Part shown: positions 1 through 10,560 of the stretch, piece after piece | Numbering within the stretch: the first letter of the stretch is position 1 | Layout: each line of letters starts with the position of its first letter | DNA from: Aggregatibacter actinomycetemcomitans | GTDB taxonomy: Bacteria > Pseudomonadota > Gammaproteobacteria > Enterobacterales > Pasteurellaceae | Direction: 5' to 3' | DNA: 64,000 nucleotides | Assembly: GCF_003130205.1 (NCBI RefSeq) | Contig: NZ_NRDF01000001.1 | Span: forward strand, 186,001 to 250,000 | Translations under genes and position numbers: made by a program | The notes under the pieces: generated by a model | The model's database searches: none | Seen by the model: only the letters and a program-made list of their open reading frames with translations | Told to the model about the DNA's origin: nothing

Positions 1-125
1 TGGGATATTGGTTTCATAAAGCCGACTTTGGCGCCTTTTTGTTCAAGAGCGTTGATTAAACCGAGGCTTACACTGGTTAAACCTACGCCGGTGCTAATCG
101 GAATGAGAATAATAGTACGGGACAT
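1..125 (-). CDS. pta: Phosphate acetyltransferase, N-terminal fragment
   Basis: Only the first ~41 codons are in the window; the gene runs off the left edge. The reading frame starts [20 protein letters not shown], the typical start of the P-loop-like N-terminal domain of long Pta proteins (acetyl-CoA + phosphate to acetyl phosphate + CoA). It lies 67 bp downstream of ackA on the same strand, the usual ackA-pta order, with AGGTAA as a ribosome binding site. AckA and Pta together form the acetate overflow pathway. Identification rests on a short stretch but the context makes it firm. Confidence 0.9.
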   Translation of the reverse strand, partial: MSRTIILIPISTGVGLTSVSLGLINALEQKGAKVGFMKPIS

Positions 126-156
126 AATTTACCTTTATTTTGTAAGTAAAAAAGAA

Positions 157-178
157 ACTGCCGATTTAATCGGCAGTT
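157..178 (-). terminator. Hairpin with T-run between ackA and pta
   Basis: On the minus strand a stem AACTGCCGA / TCGGCAGTT with a short AT loop is followed by TTCTTTTTT. It lies after the ackA stop and before the pta start, so it may terminate part of the ackA transcripts and lower pta expression. Confidence 0.65.
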
Positions 179-192
179 CGTTTGATTAATGT

Positions 193-1395
193 TCAAATAC
201 AAAGACGTGCAGTATCTTGTGCGATAACGAGTTCTTCGTTGGTTGGAATTACTATAGCAATAGGAGTGTTATCGGCCGTGATGATCCCTTCTTTACCGAA
301 ACGGGCGGCAAGATTTTTCTCTTGATCTAGTTTATAACCGAATAATTTTAAGTGCTCCAAGGTGATTTCACGCACATGGGCGGAGTTTTCACCGATACCG
401 CCGGTAAACACAATAGCATCCAGACGTTCACCGATTACCGCCATATAAGAACCGATATATTTGGCTAAACGATAGCAATAGACACCTAATGCACGTTTTG
501 CCGGGATTTCTTTGTCATAATTATCTTCTGCATAACGACAGTCACTGGTCACCTCCGTTAACCCTAATAAACCGGATTTTTTAGTTAACGTATCGTTAAT
601 TTCCTTCACGGACATACCCAACGTATCGTGCATATAGAAAATGATAGCAGGGTCGATGTCGCCGGAACGGGTACCCATTACCAAACCTTCCAATGGCGTC
701 AAACCCATTGAGGTGTCGATACATTTGCCGTGACGGATTGCCGATACGGAACCGCCGTTACCTAAATGACAAGTGATCACGTTGATTTTATCTTCCGACA
801 CACCTAACCGTTTTGCTGCTTCACGGCTGACATAATAGTGGCTGGTACCATGCGCGCCGTAGCGACGAACACCATGTTCGCGGTATAAAGAGTACGGTAA
901 TGCGTATAGGAATACTTCTTCCGGCATGGTTTGGTGGAAGGCAGTATCGAACACCACGACATTTTTATCTTTCAGGTGTGGGAATAATTTGAAAGCCTCT
1001 TTGATCCCGATTAAGTGTGCCGGGTTGTGCAGCGGTGCGAATTGAATTGCTTCTTCAATGCCTTTGACCACTTCATCGGTAACGATAACGGAAGAGGTGA
1101 ATTTTTCGCCGCCATGTACGATACGATGGCCGATGGCAACTACGCCTTTTTGTAATTCGGGATCAAGAGAGAAAATGTTATTAACAATGAAATTTAATGC
1201 TTCGGCATGCGCGGCACCGGCACCTAAATCTGCCTGCCCTTTTTCACCGTGCAATTTCCATTTAATACGGGCTTCAGGTAAATAAAATGCTTCGGCTAAG
1301 CCGGATAATTTTTCTTCGCCTGTTGCAGGATTAAGAATTGAGAATTTTAATGAGGAACTACCACAATTGAGAATTAGGACTAATTTTTCAGACAT
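193..1395 (-). CDS. ackA: Acetate kinase
   Basis: Converts acetyl phosphate + ADP to acetate + ATP in the cytoplasm. The chosen start gives a 400-residue protein opening [18 protein letters not shown], the family N-terminal phosphate-binding strand. An ATG 30 bp upstream is in frame but would add ten residues not expected in the family; AGG sits about 7 bases before the chosen ATG. Visible motifs are [32 protein letters not shown] and FTGGIGEN, all usual for AckA. Upstream lies a 266-bp region divergent with yfbV; downstream is pta. Confidence 0.97.
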   Translation of the reverse strand: MSEKLVLILNCGSSSLKFSILNPATGEEKLSGLAEAFYLPEARIKWKLHGEKGQADLGAGAAHAEALNFIVNNIFSLDPELQKGVVAIGHRIVHGGEKFTSSVIVTDEVVKGIEEAIQFAPLHNPAHLIGIKEAFKLFPHLKDKNVVVFDTAFHQTMPEEVFLYALPYSLYREHGVRRYGAHGTSHYYVSREAAKRLGVSEDKINVITCHLGNGGSVSAIRHGKCIDTSMGLTPLEGLVMGTRSGDIDPAIIFYMHDTLGMSVKEINDTLTKKSGLLGLTEVTSDCRYAEDNYDKEIPAKRALGVYCYRLAKYIGSYMAVIGERLDAIVFTGGIGENSAHVREITLEHLKLFGYKLDQEKNLAARFGKEGIITADNTPIAIVIPTNEELVIAQDTARLCI

Positions 1396-1661
1396 AAACG
1401 ACCTATACTGGTTTGAGTTAAACAAAATCCGTTCAAATAATGAACGAGTAATAGAAAGTTAAACTGCCATAGGATACACCTTTCACCATACAAAATAAAT
1501 TCTCAACAGTAAAAAACACGACATTAATCGAAAAATTTGATGATTTTGGCGAACGTTAAATTTTGTGATTTACGTTCTGAGCTAAAACACCGGGGGATTA
1601 TAAAAAATAGCGGCTTTATGTTATGGTGAGCGCCAAGTTAAAAAGAAGGATAAGGTAGTAC

Positions 1662-2105
1662 ATGAGCTTTTTCAGCACCCTAAAAACCGGTCAGCAATAT
1701 TTGAAAAGCTGGCCGTTAGAACCTAAACTTGGTGCGATTTTTCCGGAAAATCGTGTCATCAAAACCACGTTATTCGCCCAAAAATTCATGCCGTTCTTGG
1801 CGGTGTTTTCTATCGTATGGCAACAGTTTTATGCGCGAGGTGACGGGATTGCATTGGCGGTAGCGGTTCTGACAGCGTTATTTGCGTTATTTTTACCCAT
1901 GCAAGGCATTTACTGGTTGGGTAAGCGCGCTAAAACACCGTTACCACCAAAAAGTGCGGTCGGTTTTCAGCGCGTTTATGAGGAGCTGAAAGAAAAACAG
2001 GCAGCATTGCCGGTACGTCCCGAAAAGCCGACCTACTTTGATTTAGCATTGTTGTTAAAACAGGCGCAACAAAAATTAGGACGGGATTTCTGGCAGGATC
2101 TTTAA
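1662..2105 (+). CDS. yfbV: UPF0208 inner-membrane protein YfbV
   Basis: A 147-residue protein with the UPF0208 opening [20 protein letters not shown] and two hydrophobic segments at about residues 45-60 and 65-88, so a small inner-membrane protein with a cytoplasmic tail. In E. coli YfbV is linked to insulation of the Ter macrodomain, and the gene sits next to ackA there too. AAGGATAAGG lies before the ATG. An uptake core (1952-1960) falls inside the coding sequence. The family is firm; the role here is by analogy. Confidence 0.9.
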   Translation: MSFFSTLKTGQQYLKSWPLEPKLGAIFPENRVIKTTLFAQKFMPFLAVFSIVWQQFYARGDGIALAVAVLTALFALFLPMQGIYWLGKRAKTPLPPKSAVGFQRVYEELKEKQAALPVRPEKPTYFDLALLLKQAQQKLGRDFWQDL

Positions 2106-2204
2106 GCCCCGTGTTTTTCTATATTTATAAATATAACAATAGGATAGTAACTTCCTTTGGGGTATTTGCTCAAAAGGACGCTTTTTTGAGCGCATAATTT
2201 TTTT

Positions 2205-2220
2205 GCGCAAATGTTTTCGT
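2205..2220 (+). promoter_or_regulatory. PurR box upstream of cvpA
   Basis: GCGCAAATGTTTTCGT matches the PUR consensus ACGCAAACGTTTTCGT at 14 of 16 positions. It lies 65 bp before the cvpA ATG and just before a likely -10 element (TAGAAT, 2228-2233). In E. coli the cvpA-purF operon is controlled by PurR from such a box; a PurR homologue is encoded at 26186-27184. Confidence 0.75.
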
Positions 2221-2284
2221 TTTTTGCTAGAATAGCGCCCATTGCAAATGAAAATATCTTTTTTCAACGCACAGAGATGATTTA

Positions 2285-2827
2285 ATGATTGATTACATTA
2301 TTGTCGGCATTATTGTTTTTTCCATTATTGTCAGTTTATTACGCGGTTTTGTCCGCGAAGTCATGTCACTAGCCAGCTGGATTGTGGCATTTTTAATTGC
2401 AAGCAATTTTTATATGTATCTTGCCGGACTCTTAACATCAATTGAGTCCGTTTATATTCGTAACGGCACGGCTATCGGTATTTTATTTATCGCTTCGCTC
2501 ATTGTCGGCGCCATTGTCAATTATGTCTTGGGGCAGTTGGTGGATCGTACCGGGTTAAGCGGCACGGATCGTGTGCTCGGCGCCTGTTTCGGTTTATTAC
2601 GCGGAATTTTGATCGTCGCCGCCATGTTGTTCTTCTTAGATACATTTACCGGTTCAAATCAAACCGATTGGTGGAAAGAATCCAAATTAATACCGCACTT
2701 TCGTTTCGTGGTGGATTGGTTCTTCCAACAATTACAAGCCAATTCCGGTTTTTTAAATTCAACCCTGAATTTGGAGCAGATTGCCAACCCTGCAACAAAT
2801 GCGGTTCCGGCTTCAACTACAAACTAG
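2285..2827 (+). CDS. cvpA: CvpA family membrane protein
   Basis: A 180-residue protein beginning MIDYIIVGIIVFSIIVSLLR with four hydrophobic segments in the first ~125 residues, as in CvpA (colicin V production protein), an inner-membrane protein linked to envelope homeostasis. Cytoplasmic tail about residues 130-180. In E. coli and many relatives purF follows directly; here the next gene is malQ on the opposite strand, so purF has been separated. GAGATGATTTA precedes the ATG. An uptake core (2692-2700) lies within the gene. Confidence 0.93.
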   Translation: MIDYIIVGIIVFSIIVSLLRGFVREVMSLASWIVAFLIASNFYMYLAGLLTSIESVYIRNGTAIGILFIASLIVGAIVNYVLGQLVDRTGLSGTDRVLGACFGLLRGILIVAAMLFFLDTFTGSNQTDWWKESKLIPHFRFVVDWFFQQLQANSGFLNSTLNLEQIANPATNAVPASTTN

Positions 2828-2905
2828 GGTATCTATTTGGTTGGAGATCAGATGAATGTCCCTTGGAATGGGATTTATTTGAACGCTGGCGGGGTTTAGG
2901 TGTTT

Positions 2906-2951
2906 AAAGTGCGGTGGGTTTCAAAAACGTTTTTAAAACCCACCGCACTTT
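2906..2951. terminator. Paired uptake-sequence terminator between cvpA and malQ
   Basis: Two uptake cores in opposite orientation (2907-2915 and 2942-2950) extend to a 16-bp stem AAAGTGCGGTGGGTTT with its complement. It lies between the convergent ends of cvpA and malQ and can terminate both. Confidence 0.8.
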
Positions 2952-2976
2952 TCGTTTATATTGGTTATGTCGGTAC

Positions 2977-5052
2977 TTACCCTTTACGTTTAGCATTCAC
3001 CTCTTTCAGCAATTTCTGAATGTCTTGAACGGCAAAAATCGCGTCGGTGTTTTGCGTTAAACGGCGGCGCCAGTTGGCGTATTGCATACTGGTGCCCGGG
3101 ATGTTGACCGGTTCGGTCATGCCCAGCCAGTCTTCCGGTTGGAAGCCGAACAGGGCGCTGCTCACATCGGCGACATAAGATTGCAGCTGATGAACAAATT
3201 TTTTGTTCACATCGGAAGACAAGGTTTCATCAATGCCGGCGCCCACCTTAATATCATGTTCTTTCAAACGTTGCAGGATCCCCGCTTTCGCTTTCACACG
3301 GCCTTTTTTCAGAATTTCCAGAATTTGCGGGTTCGGATACACGCCGTATTTTTGCCCCAATTCAAAATCATAACCGCGCCAATAACCGTTAATGGTTGGC
3401 AGGTCGTGGGTGCTTAGGGTGGTCATTGCCTGATACGGATAATCTTGTAAGTCGCGACTTTGTCCCTGTTTATCAAACTCAAAATAGAAGATTTTGTAAG
3501 ACAAAATGCCGGCATTTTTCAATTTGCTGACGATTTCTTTCGGCACGGTGCCCAAATCTTCGCCGATAATCACGCAGCGACGACGCTGGCTTTCAAGGGC
3601 GAGAATGGCAATCAAATCATCGACCGGATAACGCACATAGGCGCCGTTGACCGGGCTGTCGCCTTTCGGGATCCACCATAAACGCAACAACGACATAATG
3701 TGATCAATACGCAATGCGCCGCAATGATTCATATTGGCGCGCACCAGGTCGATAAACGGCTGGTAAGCGCGTTGTTTCAGAATGTGCGGATTCATCGGCG
3801 TTAAGCCCCAGTTTTGTCCTTGCGGACCTAACACATCCGGCGGCGCGCCCACGGACGCCCGCAGACAGTACAATTCCTTATCGCTCCAGGTTTCCGAACC
3901 GCTGCCGGTGACGCCTACCGCTAAATCGCGGTACATGCCGATGGTCATTTGTTGCGCTTTACATAAGGCATCGCATTCGGCAAGTTGTTGGTCGGCGCAG
4001 AATTGCAACCAGGCATAAAATTCGATTTCCTCGCCATATTGACGACGGAATTGCGCGACGGTTTCCGTGTGGTAATCACGGAATTCCGGCGCCCAGAAAT
4101 CCCAGCCCCATTGTTCTGCATATCGGCTGCTCAAATGGGCATGCAGCGCATCAAAAGTGGCTTGCACCTGTAAACTTTCACCACCGTCACGCACGAAATC
4201 GGCAAAAGCCTGTTGGGAAGGTGCGGTCGGATTGGCTTTAAATTCGGCAAAGGCAAAATGCAGCCCTTTTAATTTCAGCGCCATCACATCGGCATAATTA
4301 ATCCATTCGGCGGCGCGTAAGGCTTTCAATTTTTCCTGCACTTCCGCCGAGGTAAACCAACGTTGCGCCGCCGCGCTTTGTTGGAATTCCGGCAGTTGAT
4401 CGATGTTGATGTAAATGATGTTAAGCCATTTGCGCGAAGACGGGCTGTACGGGCTGGCGCCATCGGGATTGCCCGGGAACAGGGCATGAATCGGGTTTAA
4501 ACCTAAAAAATCCGCTTGGTACGGCGCAAGTCCGCGAATAAATTCTTTCAAATCACCGAAATCACCCACGCCCCAGTTGCGCGCTGATTTCAGGGTATAA
4601 AGCTGAATAAAGCTGCCCCAGAGTTTTTTCTGTTCGGCAAAGGCTTCCGGTTCATAACAACGTTGCGGCGCAACGATAAGGCGGCAATGCACTGCTTCCT
4701 TCCCGCCGTGTAAAACCAAATCGTGATAACCCAACGGCAGATCGCGCGGCAGGGTTATGCCATTTTTTTTCACTTTGCCTTCAATGGTGCCGGCATTGTC
4801 TTCCAGGTGAAGCTGCCATTTACCCTGCCATGAACGGGTGGCATCGGAAACATTTAACAATAAAAAGTGCGGTTGATTTTGACGGAGAATTTTCACTGGC
4901 GGCAGCGGGTGAGTGCGGCTGGTAAGATGACCTTCAAAGGTGGAAAGCAAGGTTTTTTTAATGGCAAGGGGCGCGCGAATTTTCAGCCCGCGTTCGTCAA
5001 AAAAGTAGGGCATGATGCCCGCTTGGTCGAATGTTTTTTCTTTGATAGACAT
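2977..5052 (-). CDS. malQ: 4-alpha-glucanotransferase (amylomaltase)
   Basis: A 691-residue GH77 enzyme that disproportionates maltodextrins, releasing glucose and lengthening acceptors for MalP. It carries the bacterial N-terminal extension of about 130 residues and then the catalytic barrel. Visible motifs include GVGDFGDL, DLAVGVTGSGSETW (with the nucleophile Asp region), LRIDHIMSL and IGEDLGTVP. Length matches E. coli MalQ (694). It is the second gene of a malPQ unit, separated from malP by 145 bp that hold a long inverted repeat. An uptake core is at 4865-4873. Confidence 0.96.
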   Translation of the reverse strand: MSIKEKTFDQAGIMPYFFDERGLKIRAPLAIKKTLLSTFEGHLTSRTHPLPPVKILRQNQPHFLLLNVSDATRSWQGKWQLHLEDNAGTIEGKVKKNGITLPRDLPLGYHDLVLHGGKEAVHCRLIVAPQRCYEPEAFAEQKKLWGSFIQLYTLKSARNWGVGDFGDLKEFIRGLAPYQADFLGLNPIHALFPGNPDGASPYSPSSRKWLNIIYINIDQLPEFQQSAAAQRWFTSAEVQEKLKALRAAEWINYADVMALKLKGLHFAFAEFKANPTAPSQQAFADFVRDGGESLQVQATFDALHAHLSSRYAEQWGWDFWAPEFRDYHTETVAQFRRQYGEEIEFYAWLQFCADQQLAECDALCKAQQMTIGMYRDLAVGVTGSGSETWSDKELYCLRASVGAPPDVLGPQGQNWGLTPMNPHILKQRAYQPFIDLVRANMNHCGALRIDHIMSLLRLWWIPKGDSPVNGAYVRYPVDDLIAILALESQRRRCVIIGEDLGTVPKEIVSKLKNAGILSYKIFYFEFDKQGQSRDLQDYPYQAMTTLSTHDLPTINGYWRGYDFELGQKYGVYPNPQILEILKKGRVKAKAGILQRLKEHDIKVGAGIDETLSSDVNKKFVHQLQSYVADVSSALFGFQPEDWLGMTEPVNIPGTSMQYANWRRRLTQNTDAIFAVQDIQKLLKEVNAKRKG

Positions 5053-5099
5053 AGCGATTCCTTAAAGGATTGTCTGATTTCGGTTGTGTTGGTTTAGCT

Positions 5100-5167
5100 G
5101 ATGGTGCGCATCTCCCGACGCGTACCCTTTGTTTGTTCGAGGCACGCGTCGGGAGACGCGCGCCATC
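5100..5167. repeat. Long imperfect inverted repeat between malP and malQ
   Basis: Arms of 24 bases (5100-5123 and 5144-5167) differ at two positions and enclose a 20-base loop. Both differences can be G-U pairs in RNA, so the transcript would form a very stable GC-rich hairpin. There is no T-run, so it resembles a REP-like intercistronic element more than a terminator. It may stabilise malP mRNA or reduce read-through into malQ. Confidence 0.7.
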
Positions 5168-5197
5168 GGTGGTTTTACAGTTCGCTAAAAAGTGCGG

Positions 5198-7588
5198 TCA
5201 TTTTTTCAGCCAGATTCGTTGTTGATAATCGCGAATGGAGCGATCGGAGCTGAACATGCCTAAACGCGCGGTATTTAAAATGGCGCTGCGTAACCAGGCG
5301 TCCTGATCCAAATAGGCTTCGCCGATTTTTTGTTGCGCGTTGACATAGCTGTCGAAATCCGCAAGCACAAGGAACGGGTCATGCTTCAACAAGCTGTCCA
5401 GCATCAGTTTGAACATCTGTTTGTCGCCGTGGCAGACTTTGCCTTTGGTTAAGAAATCCATAGCGTTTTTTAACACCGGATTGCGTTTATAGTAATCGCG
5501 CGGTTTGTAGCCTTTTGCCAATAACTCGCGCACGCTTTCCACAGTGTGACCGAAAATAAACACGTTTTCTTCGCCCACCATCTCGGCAATTTCCACGTTC
5601 GCGCCGTCCAATGTACCCAATGTCAATGCGCCGTTGAGCGCCAGCTTCATGTTGCCGGTGCCGGAGGCTTCTTTACCCGCCATGGAAATCTGCTCGGACA
5701 CGTCCGCCGCCGGAATGATTTTTTCCGCCAGGCTGACGCGATAATCCGGCAGGAACGCCACTTGCAGGCGATCTTTCATGGCTTTGTCGTTATTGATGAC
5801 CTCCGCCACGTTGTTAATGGCGTGAATGATATTTTTCGCCAGATAATAGCCCGGCGCCGCTTTACCGGCGAACACGAACACGCGCGGGGTGTAATCCTGA
5901 TTCGGATTGGCTTTCAGCGATTGGTATGTGGCGATAATGTTCAACAGGTTCAAATGCTGGCGTTTATATTCGTGGAAACGCTTAATTTGAATATCGAAAA
6001 TCGCATCGGTATTCACGGTAAAGCCCAACGTGCGTTGAATTTCATCGGCTAACACCACTTTGTTGTGATGTTTAATGGCGCGATATTCTTCACGAAATGC
6101 CGCGTCGTCCACAAATTTTTCCACGCCTTTGAGCAATTCCAGATCTTTCGCCCAGTCTTTTTTCAGGGTTTTATCCAATAGCGCGCTTAATTTCGGGTTG
6201 GTTTGTTGGATCCAGCGGCGCGGTGTAATGCCGTTGGTGACGTTGCAGAATTTGGTCGGGAACAGTTTGTGGTATTCCGGGAACAAATCGCTGACCACCA
6301 AATCCGAGTGAATTTGCGCTACGCCGTTGACTTTGAAACAGGTCACCACGCACAGATTCGCCATGCGCACACGGTAGTCGAACAGAATCGCCAGTTTTTC
6401 CCACACTTTCGGATCCGCGCCGAATTTCGACCGCACTTTTTCGTGGAAGATGTTATTGATTTTTTCCACAATTTGAAAATGGCGCGGCAATAATTGTTTG
6501 AATAAACGCTGATCCCATTGTTCCAGGGCTTCCGGCAACAACGTGTGGTTGGTGTAAGCGAAGGTGTGGGAACAGATTTTCCAGGCGTCGTCCCAGCTAA
6601 GATCATGTTCATCCAACAACACGCGCATTAACTCCGGAATGGCGAGGGTCGGGTGGGTGTCGTTCAGTTGAATCACTTGATATTTGGCGAAGTCTTTCAA
6701 GGCGTGACCTTCGGCAAAATGGCGCGCCAGAATATCGGCGACGGAGCAGGCGCAGTGGAAATATTGCTGCATTAAGCGCAGTTTTTGTCCCGCTTTGTGG
6801 TTATCGTTCGGGTAGAGCACCTGAGTAAGTGCGGTGGCATTGACGATAGTTTTGTCCGCGTTAAGGAATTTACCGTCGTTGAACAACGCCAAGTCGAACG
6901 ATTGTTCGCTGTCCGCCTGCCATAAACGCAGCGGTTGAATAACCTCGTTTTTATAGCCGACAATCGGCAAATCAAAGGCTTTGCCTTGAATGGTGAGTTT
7001 GGGCTCCCAGGCGTATTTGCCGCTTTTAATCGGCGTGATTTTACCGCCGAAGCCGATATTTTGCGTTTTGGACGGATTGTAACGGTGCCATGGATAACTG
7101 TTGCGTGACCACAGATCGGCGCTTTCTTTCTGCATTCCATCTTCAAAAGATTGTTTAAATAAACCGTATTGATAATGCAAGCCGTAGCCGGTGGCATTTT
7201 GTCCGAGCGCCGCCATGGAATCTAAAAAGCACGCCGCCAAACGCCCTAAACCGCCGTTACCTAAGGCAGGATCCCGTTCCTGTTCCAATACATCCGCCAG
7301 TTCCACATCGTATTTTGCCAAATAGGCTTTGATGTCGTCGTAATAACCGAGATTCATCAAATTATTGCCGGTGAGACGACCAATCAGAAATTCCATGGAA
7401 AGGTAGTTTACATGACGACCGCTTTTTTTCGCGGCATGCTTGCCATAAGCCAGTTCGAGGGTACCTTCGGCAATCACGCGATACCATTGGTCGAGGGTGA
7501 ATTGTTGCGGTGATTGCACGTCGAAATAACGGCAATATTTTTTGACAATCGCATCAAATGCGTTGTCATAGGTACGTTGTTTAGGCAT
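5198..7588 (-). CDS. malP: Maltodextrin phosphorylase
   Basis: A 796-residue GT35 alpha-glucan phosphorylase that releases glucose-1-phosphate from maltodextrins. The length equals E. coli MalP (797), and the divergent malT and following malQ favour malP over glgP. The motif [16 protein letters not shown] near residue 640 holds the pyridoxal-phosphate lysine; [16 protein letters not shown] and [12 protein letters not shown] are further family signatures. GGAGCCCC precedes the start. The stop codon overlaps an uptake core (5190-5198). Confidence 0.95.
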   Translation of the reverse strand: MPKQRTYDNAFDAIVKKYCRYFDVQSPQQFTLDQWYRVIAEGTLELAYGKHAAKKSGRHVNYLSMEFLIGRLTGNNLMNLGYYDDIKAYLAKYDVELADVLEQERDPALGNGGLGRLAACFLDSMAALGQNATGYGLHYQYGLFKQSFEDGMQKESADLWSRNSYPWHRYNPSKTQNIGFGGKITPIKSGKYAWEPKLTIQGKAFDLPIVGYKNEVIQPLRLWQADSEQSFDLALFNDGKFLNADKTIVNATALTQVLYPNDNHKAGQKLRLMQQYFHCACSVADILARHFAEGHALKDFAKYQVIQLNDTHPTLAIPELMRVLLDEHDLSWDDAWKICSHTFAYTNHTLLPEALEQWDQRLFKQLLPRHFQIVEKINNIFHEKVRSKFGADPKVWEKLAILFDYRVRMANLCVVTCFKVNGVAQIHSDLVVSDLFPEYHKLFPTKFCNVTNGITPRRWIQQTNPKLSALLDKTLKKDWAKDLELLKGVEKFVDDAAFREEYRAIKHHNKVVLADEIQRTLGFTVNTDAIFDIQIKRFHEYKRQHLNLLNIIATYQSLKANPNQDYTPRVFVFAGKAAPGYYLAKNIIHAINNVAEVINNDKAMKDRLQVAFLPDYRVSLAEKIIPAADVSEQISMAGKEASGTGNMKLALNGALTLGTLDGANVEIAEMVGEENVFIFGHTVESVRELLAKGYKPRDYYKRNPVLKNAMDFLTKGKVCHGDKQMFKLMLDSLLKHDPFLVLADFDSYVNAQQKIGEAYLDQDAWLRSAILNTARLGMFSSDRSIRDYQQRIWLKK

Positions 7589-7654
7589 AAAGGGGCTCCT
7601 GATTAATCAATATTATTTCGTTGTTTTATTATGTTTAATCAAAGTAAAAGGAAA

Positions 7655-7726
7655 TCCTCCCTGCTATAATCTTGCCGGTATGACAACAAGGAAGTAATTC
7701 GTTAGACTAGGTAGGAGAAATCCTCC
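7655..7726 (-). promoter_or_regulatory. Two MalT-type core motifs before malP
   Basis: On the minus strand GGAGGA occurs at 7655-7660 and 7721-7726, each inside AGGAGGATTT or GGGAGGATTT. The E. coli MalT box is GGGGA(T/G)GAGG with core GGA(T/G)GA, so both match the core in the orientation that would activate malP. They are 66 bp apart in the 172-bp malP-malT intergenic region. Motif-based only. Confidence 0.6.
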
Positions 7727-7760
7727 TTCTTTCGCTCCAATTTAATTTACGATTAAAGTT

Positions 7761-10475
7761 ATGTTAATTCCATCAAAGTTAATTTGTTCTTATCGCCTGC
7801 AAAACAGTATTCAACGGGATCGTTTAACCCGCCTGCTGGACAAGGCGCATCTTTATCCGCTGGTGCTGATTCATGCGCCGGCAGGCTATGGCAAAACCAC
7901 CTTAATTTCCCAATGGGTTGTCGGACAAAAAAATGTCGGTTGGTATTCTTTAGATGACAGCGACAATGAAGCGGAGCGTTTCGCCACTTATTTTAGTGCG
8001 GCGTTACATCGTGCTATCGGCGCGACATCACCGAGGGTTGAAGAAGGGTTTAATCAGGCGAATTTGCTTTCTTCGTTAAATCAGTTGCTGATGAAAGCCT
8101 TGGATTTCAAGGAACATTTTTATTTGATTATTGATGACTATCATTTGATCGACAATGACGAAATCCATGACGCATTAAAATATTGGATTCGCCATCAGCC
8201 GGAAAACATGACGCTGATTCTCATTTCCCGCGCCGTACCGCCGTTCGGCATTGCCGGTTTGCGGGTGCAGGAACAATTGCTGGAAATTGATATTCACCAG
8301 CTTTCTTTTAATCATCAGGAATCCCTCGCCTTTTTCCACTCCCGTTTAGGGAATGAACTGCCCGAGCAGGAAATCATTGCGTTATGTAACGAAGTGGAAG
8401 GCTGGCCGACCGCACTTCAGCTGATTAGCTTATCCGCCAAGCAGGCTATGGATAAATCCGGTGGCGTGTTGCCGTTGCAGGAAATGGAAAAACGGCTGGC
8501 AAAATTAAATAATTTCCACATTAACGAATATTTGAGCGATGAAGTGCTGAATCATGTGGACAACGAAACCCGCACTTTCGTGTTGCAATGTTCCATTTTG
8601 CGTTCCATGAATGAAAATCTGGTGAAAGAAGTCACCGGTTTAACCAATAGCCGTCGCAAACTGGAGGAATTGGAAAAGCAGGGACTGTTTATTCAGCAAA
8701 TGGATTCCGACGATAACTGGTGGCGTTTTCACCCGCTGTTTGCCTCTTTCCTGGCGTATTGTTGCGAACTGGAATTAACGGAGCAACTGGAAGAATTACA
8801 CCGTCGCGCCGCACAAGCCTGGTTAAAACTGGGCTATTTTACCGAAGCGCTCTATCACGCCATGCAATTAAGCGATGTATCTACGTTATTGACCATTTTG
8901 CAACAGCACGCCTGGCGCTTGTTCCATCAGGGCGAATTGAAATTACTGGAAGAAAGCCTGAACCGCATTGATTATGCGGCGCTGATTCAACACCCGAATT
9001 TGGTATTGTTAAAAGCCTGGTTGGTGCAAAGCCAGCACCGTCATGCGGAAGTGGACGGCATCTTTGCTCATTTTCAGGAAGCTTTGGCAGAGCACAATGT
9101 GCAACTGAGCAAAGAAAATCAGGCGGAATTTGATGTGCTGAAAGCGCAGGTGGCGATTAACAGCGGCGATGAAAACACCGCCTTTTCCCTGGCGTCCAAA
9201 GCCCTTGCCGATTTGCCGGAGAATTATTGTTACGCGCGCATTGTGGTAACCTCCATTATCGGCGAAGCCTACCATTGTTACGGCAACCTTAACGAAGCGT
9301 TAATTATGTTGCAGGGGGCGGAGAAAATGGCGCGCCAACACCATGCCTATCACAATATTTTGTGGTCGTTGCTGCAACAATCGGAAATCCTCATGGCGCA
9401 GGGTTTCCTGCAAGCCGCTTACGATATGCTGGATAAAGCCAGTCTATTCGTGAAAGAAAACCACCTGCAAAAAGTGCCGATGTATGAATTTTTACTTCGT
9501 CTGAAAGGGCGCATTTTGTGGGAATGGTACAATCTGGATAAAGCGGAAGCCATGGCAAATGCCGGTATCGCCGTGCTGAATGAGCCGAAAGATAAATTAC
9601 AGTGCATTGCCCTGTTGAGCAAAATTTCCCTGGTGCGCGGCGATTTGGACAACGCCACCCGTTTATTGCGGGAAGCGGAGCAGTTACAAAATGCCTACAA
9701 CCACCATCATGACTGGCTGGCAAATGCGGATCAGGTGAAATTATTTTTATGGCAAATGACCAACGACGAAGAGGCGGCGCATAATTGGCTGATCCAAAAT
9801 CAACCGCCGGCAACGGATCGTAATCATTTTACCCAGGTTCAATGGCGCAATATCGTGCGTGCGCAAATGTTGGTGGGGCAGTTTGAAGAGGCTAAACAGA
9901 TTCTGGATAAACTCATCGCCACGGCGGAAGAATATCATCTCACCAGCGATTTAAACCGTGCCTTGATATTACGTAACCGTTGGTATTTCCTGCAAAACGA
10001 AAAACATTTGGCGCAAAAGGATTTAATTGAGGCGTTGCGTTTGGCGCGTCAAACCAATTTCATCAGCGCCTTTGTGATTGAAGGGGAAATGATGGCGCAA
10101 CAAATTCGCCATCTGTTGCAGCTGAACGTATTGGACGAACTCGCTTTGCATAAAGCACAATTTATTTTGCGTAACATCAACCAATATTACCGTCATAAAT
10201 TCGCCCATTTTGATGAACAATTTGTCGCCAAACTGCTTGCCAACCCGCAAGTGCCCGAGTTACTCAAAATCAGCCCGCTCACCCAACGGGAATGGCAGGT
10301 GCTGGGGCTGATTTATTCCGGTTACAGCAATGAACAAATCTCCGACGAACTGCAAGTGGCAACCACCACCATCAAAACCCACATCCGCAATCTCTACCAA
10401 AAAATCGGCGTGGCAAACCGCAGCGAAGCCATTTCTTATACGAAAGATTTGTTGAAGCTGATGGGGTATATATAG
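7761..10475 (+). CDS. malT: MalT transcriptional activator of the maltose regulon
   Basis: A 904-residue STAND/LuxR-type regulator (E. coli MalT 901). Residues 39-47 form the Walker A motif APAGYGKTT, LIIDDYH is Walker B, the middle is a long helical repeat (sensor) region, and the last ~60 residues (LTQREWQVLGLIYSGYSNEQ onward) form the LuxR helix-turn-helix. MalT binds ATP and maltotriose and activates mal promoters; its targets here would include malPQ, which is divergent. The ATG has only a weak Shine-Dalgarno sequence, suggesting low translation. An uptake core lies inside (8409-8417). Confidence 0.95.
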   Translation: MLIPSKLICSYRLQNSIQRDRLTRLLDKAHLYPLVLIHAPAGYGKTTLISQWVVGQKNVGWYSLDDSDNEAERFATYFSAALHRAIGATSPRVEEGFNQANLLSSLNQLLMKALDFKEHFYLIIDDYHLIDNDEIHDALKYWIRHQPENMTLILISRAVPPFGIAGLRVQEQLLEIDIHQLSFNHQESLAFFHSRLGNELPEQEIIALCNEVEGWPTALQLISLSAKQAMDKSGGVLPLQEMEKRLAKLNNFHINEYLSDEVLNHVDNETRTFVLQCSILRSMNENLVKEVTGLTNSRRKLEELEKQGLFIQQMDSDDNWWRFHPLFASFLAYCCELELTEQLEELHRRAAQAWLKLGYFTEALYHAMQLSDVSTLLTILQQHAWRLFHQGELKLLEESLNRIDYAALIQHPNLVLLKAWLVQSQHRHAEVDGIFAHFQEALAEHNVQLSKENQAEFDVLKAQVAINSGDENTAFSLASKALADLPENYCYARIVVTSIIGEAYHCYGNLNEALIMLQGAEKMARQHHAYHNILWSLLQQSEILMAQGFLQAAYDMLDKASLFVKENHLQKVPMYEFLLRLKGRILWEWYNLDKAEAMANAGIAVLNEPKDKLQCIALLSKISLVRGDLDNATRLLREAEQLQNAYNHHHDWLANADQVKLFLWQMTNDEEAAHNWLIQNQPPATDRNHFTQVQWRNIVRAQMLVGQFEEAKQILDKLIATAEEYHLTSDLNRALILRNRWYFLQNEKHLAQKDLIEALRLARQTNFISAFVIEGEMMAQQIRHLLQLNVLDELALHKAQFILRNINQYYRHKFAHFDEQFVAKLLANPQVPELLKISPLTQREWQVLGLIYSGYSNEQISDELQVATTTIKTHIRNLYQKIGVANRSEAISYTKDLLKLMGYI

Positions 10476-10560
10476 TGAGAAAGAAAGTGCGGTGACTTTA
10501 AAAACTTAACGACATAGCAGAAAACAAAGTTGCTTTTATTAATTTTTGTTCATAAATTCA

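Noticed and set aside
2668-2907. 79-codon open frame overlapping the cvpA end
   Set aside because: Different frame from cvpA, starts inside it and ends in the terminator region; no family resemblance. I also checked whether it could be a displaced purF start; it is not.
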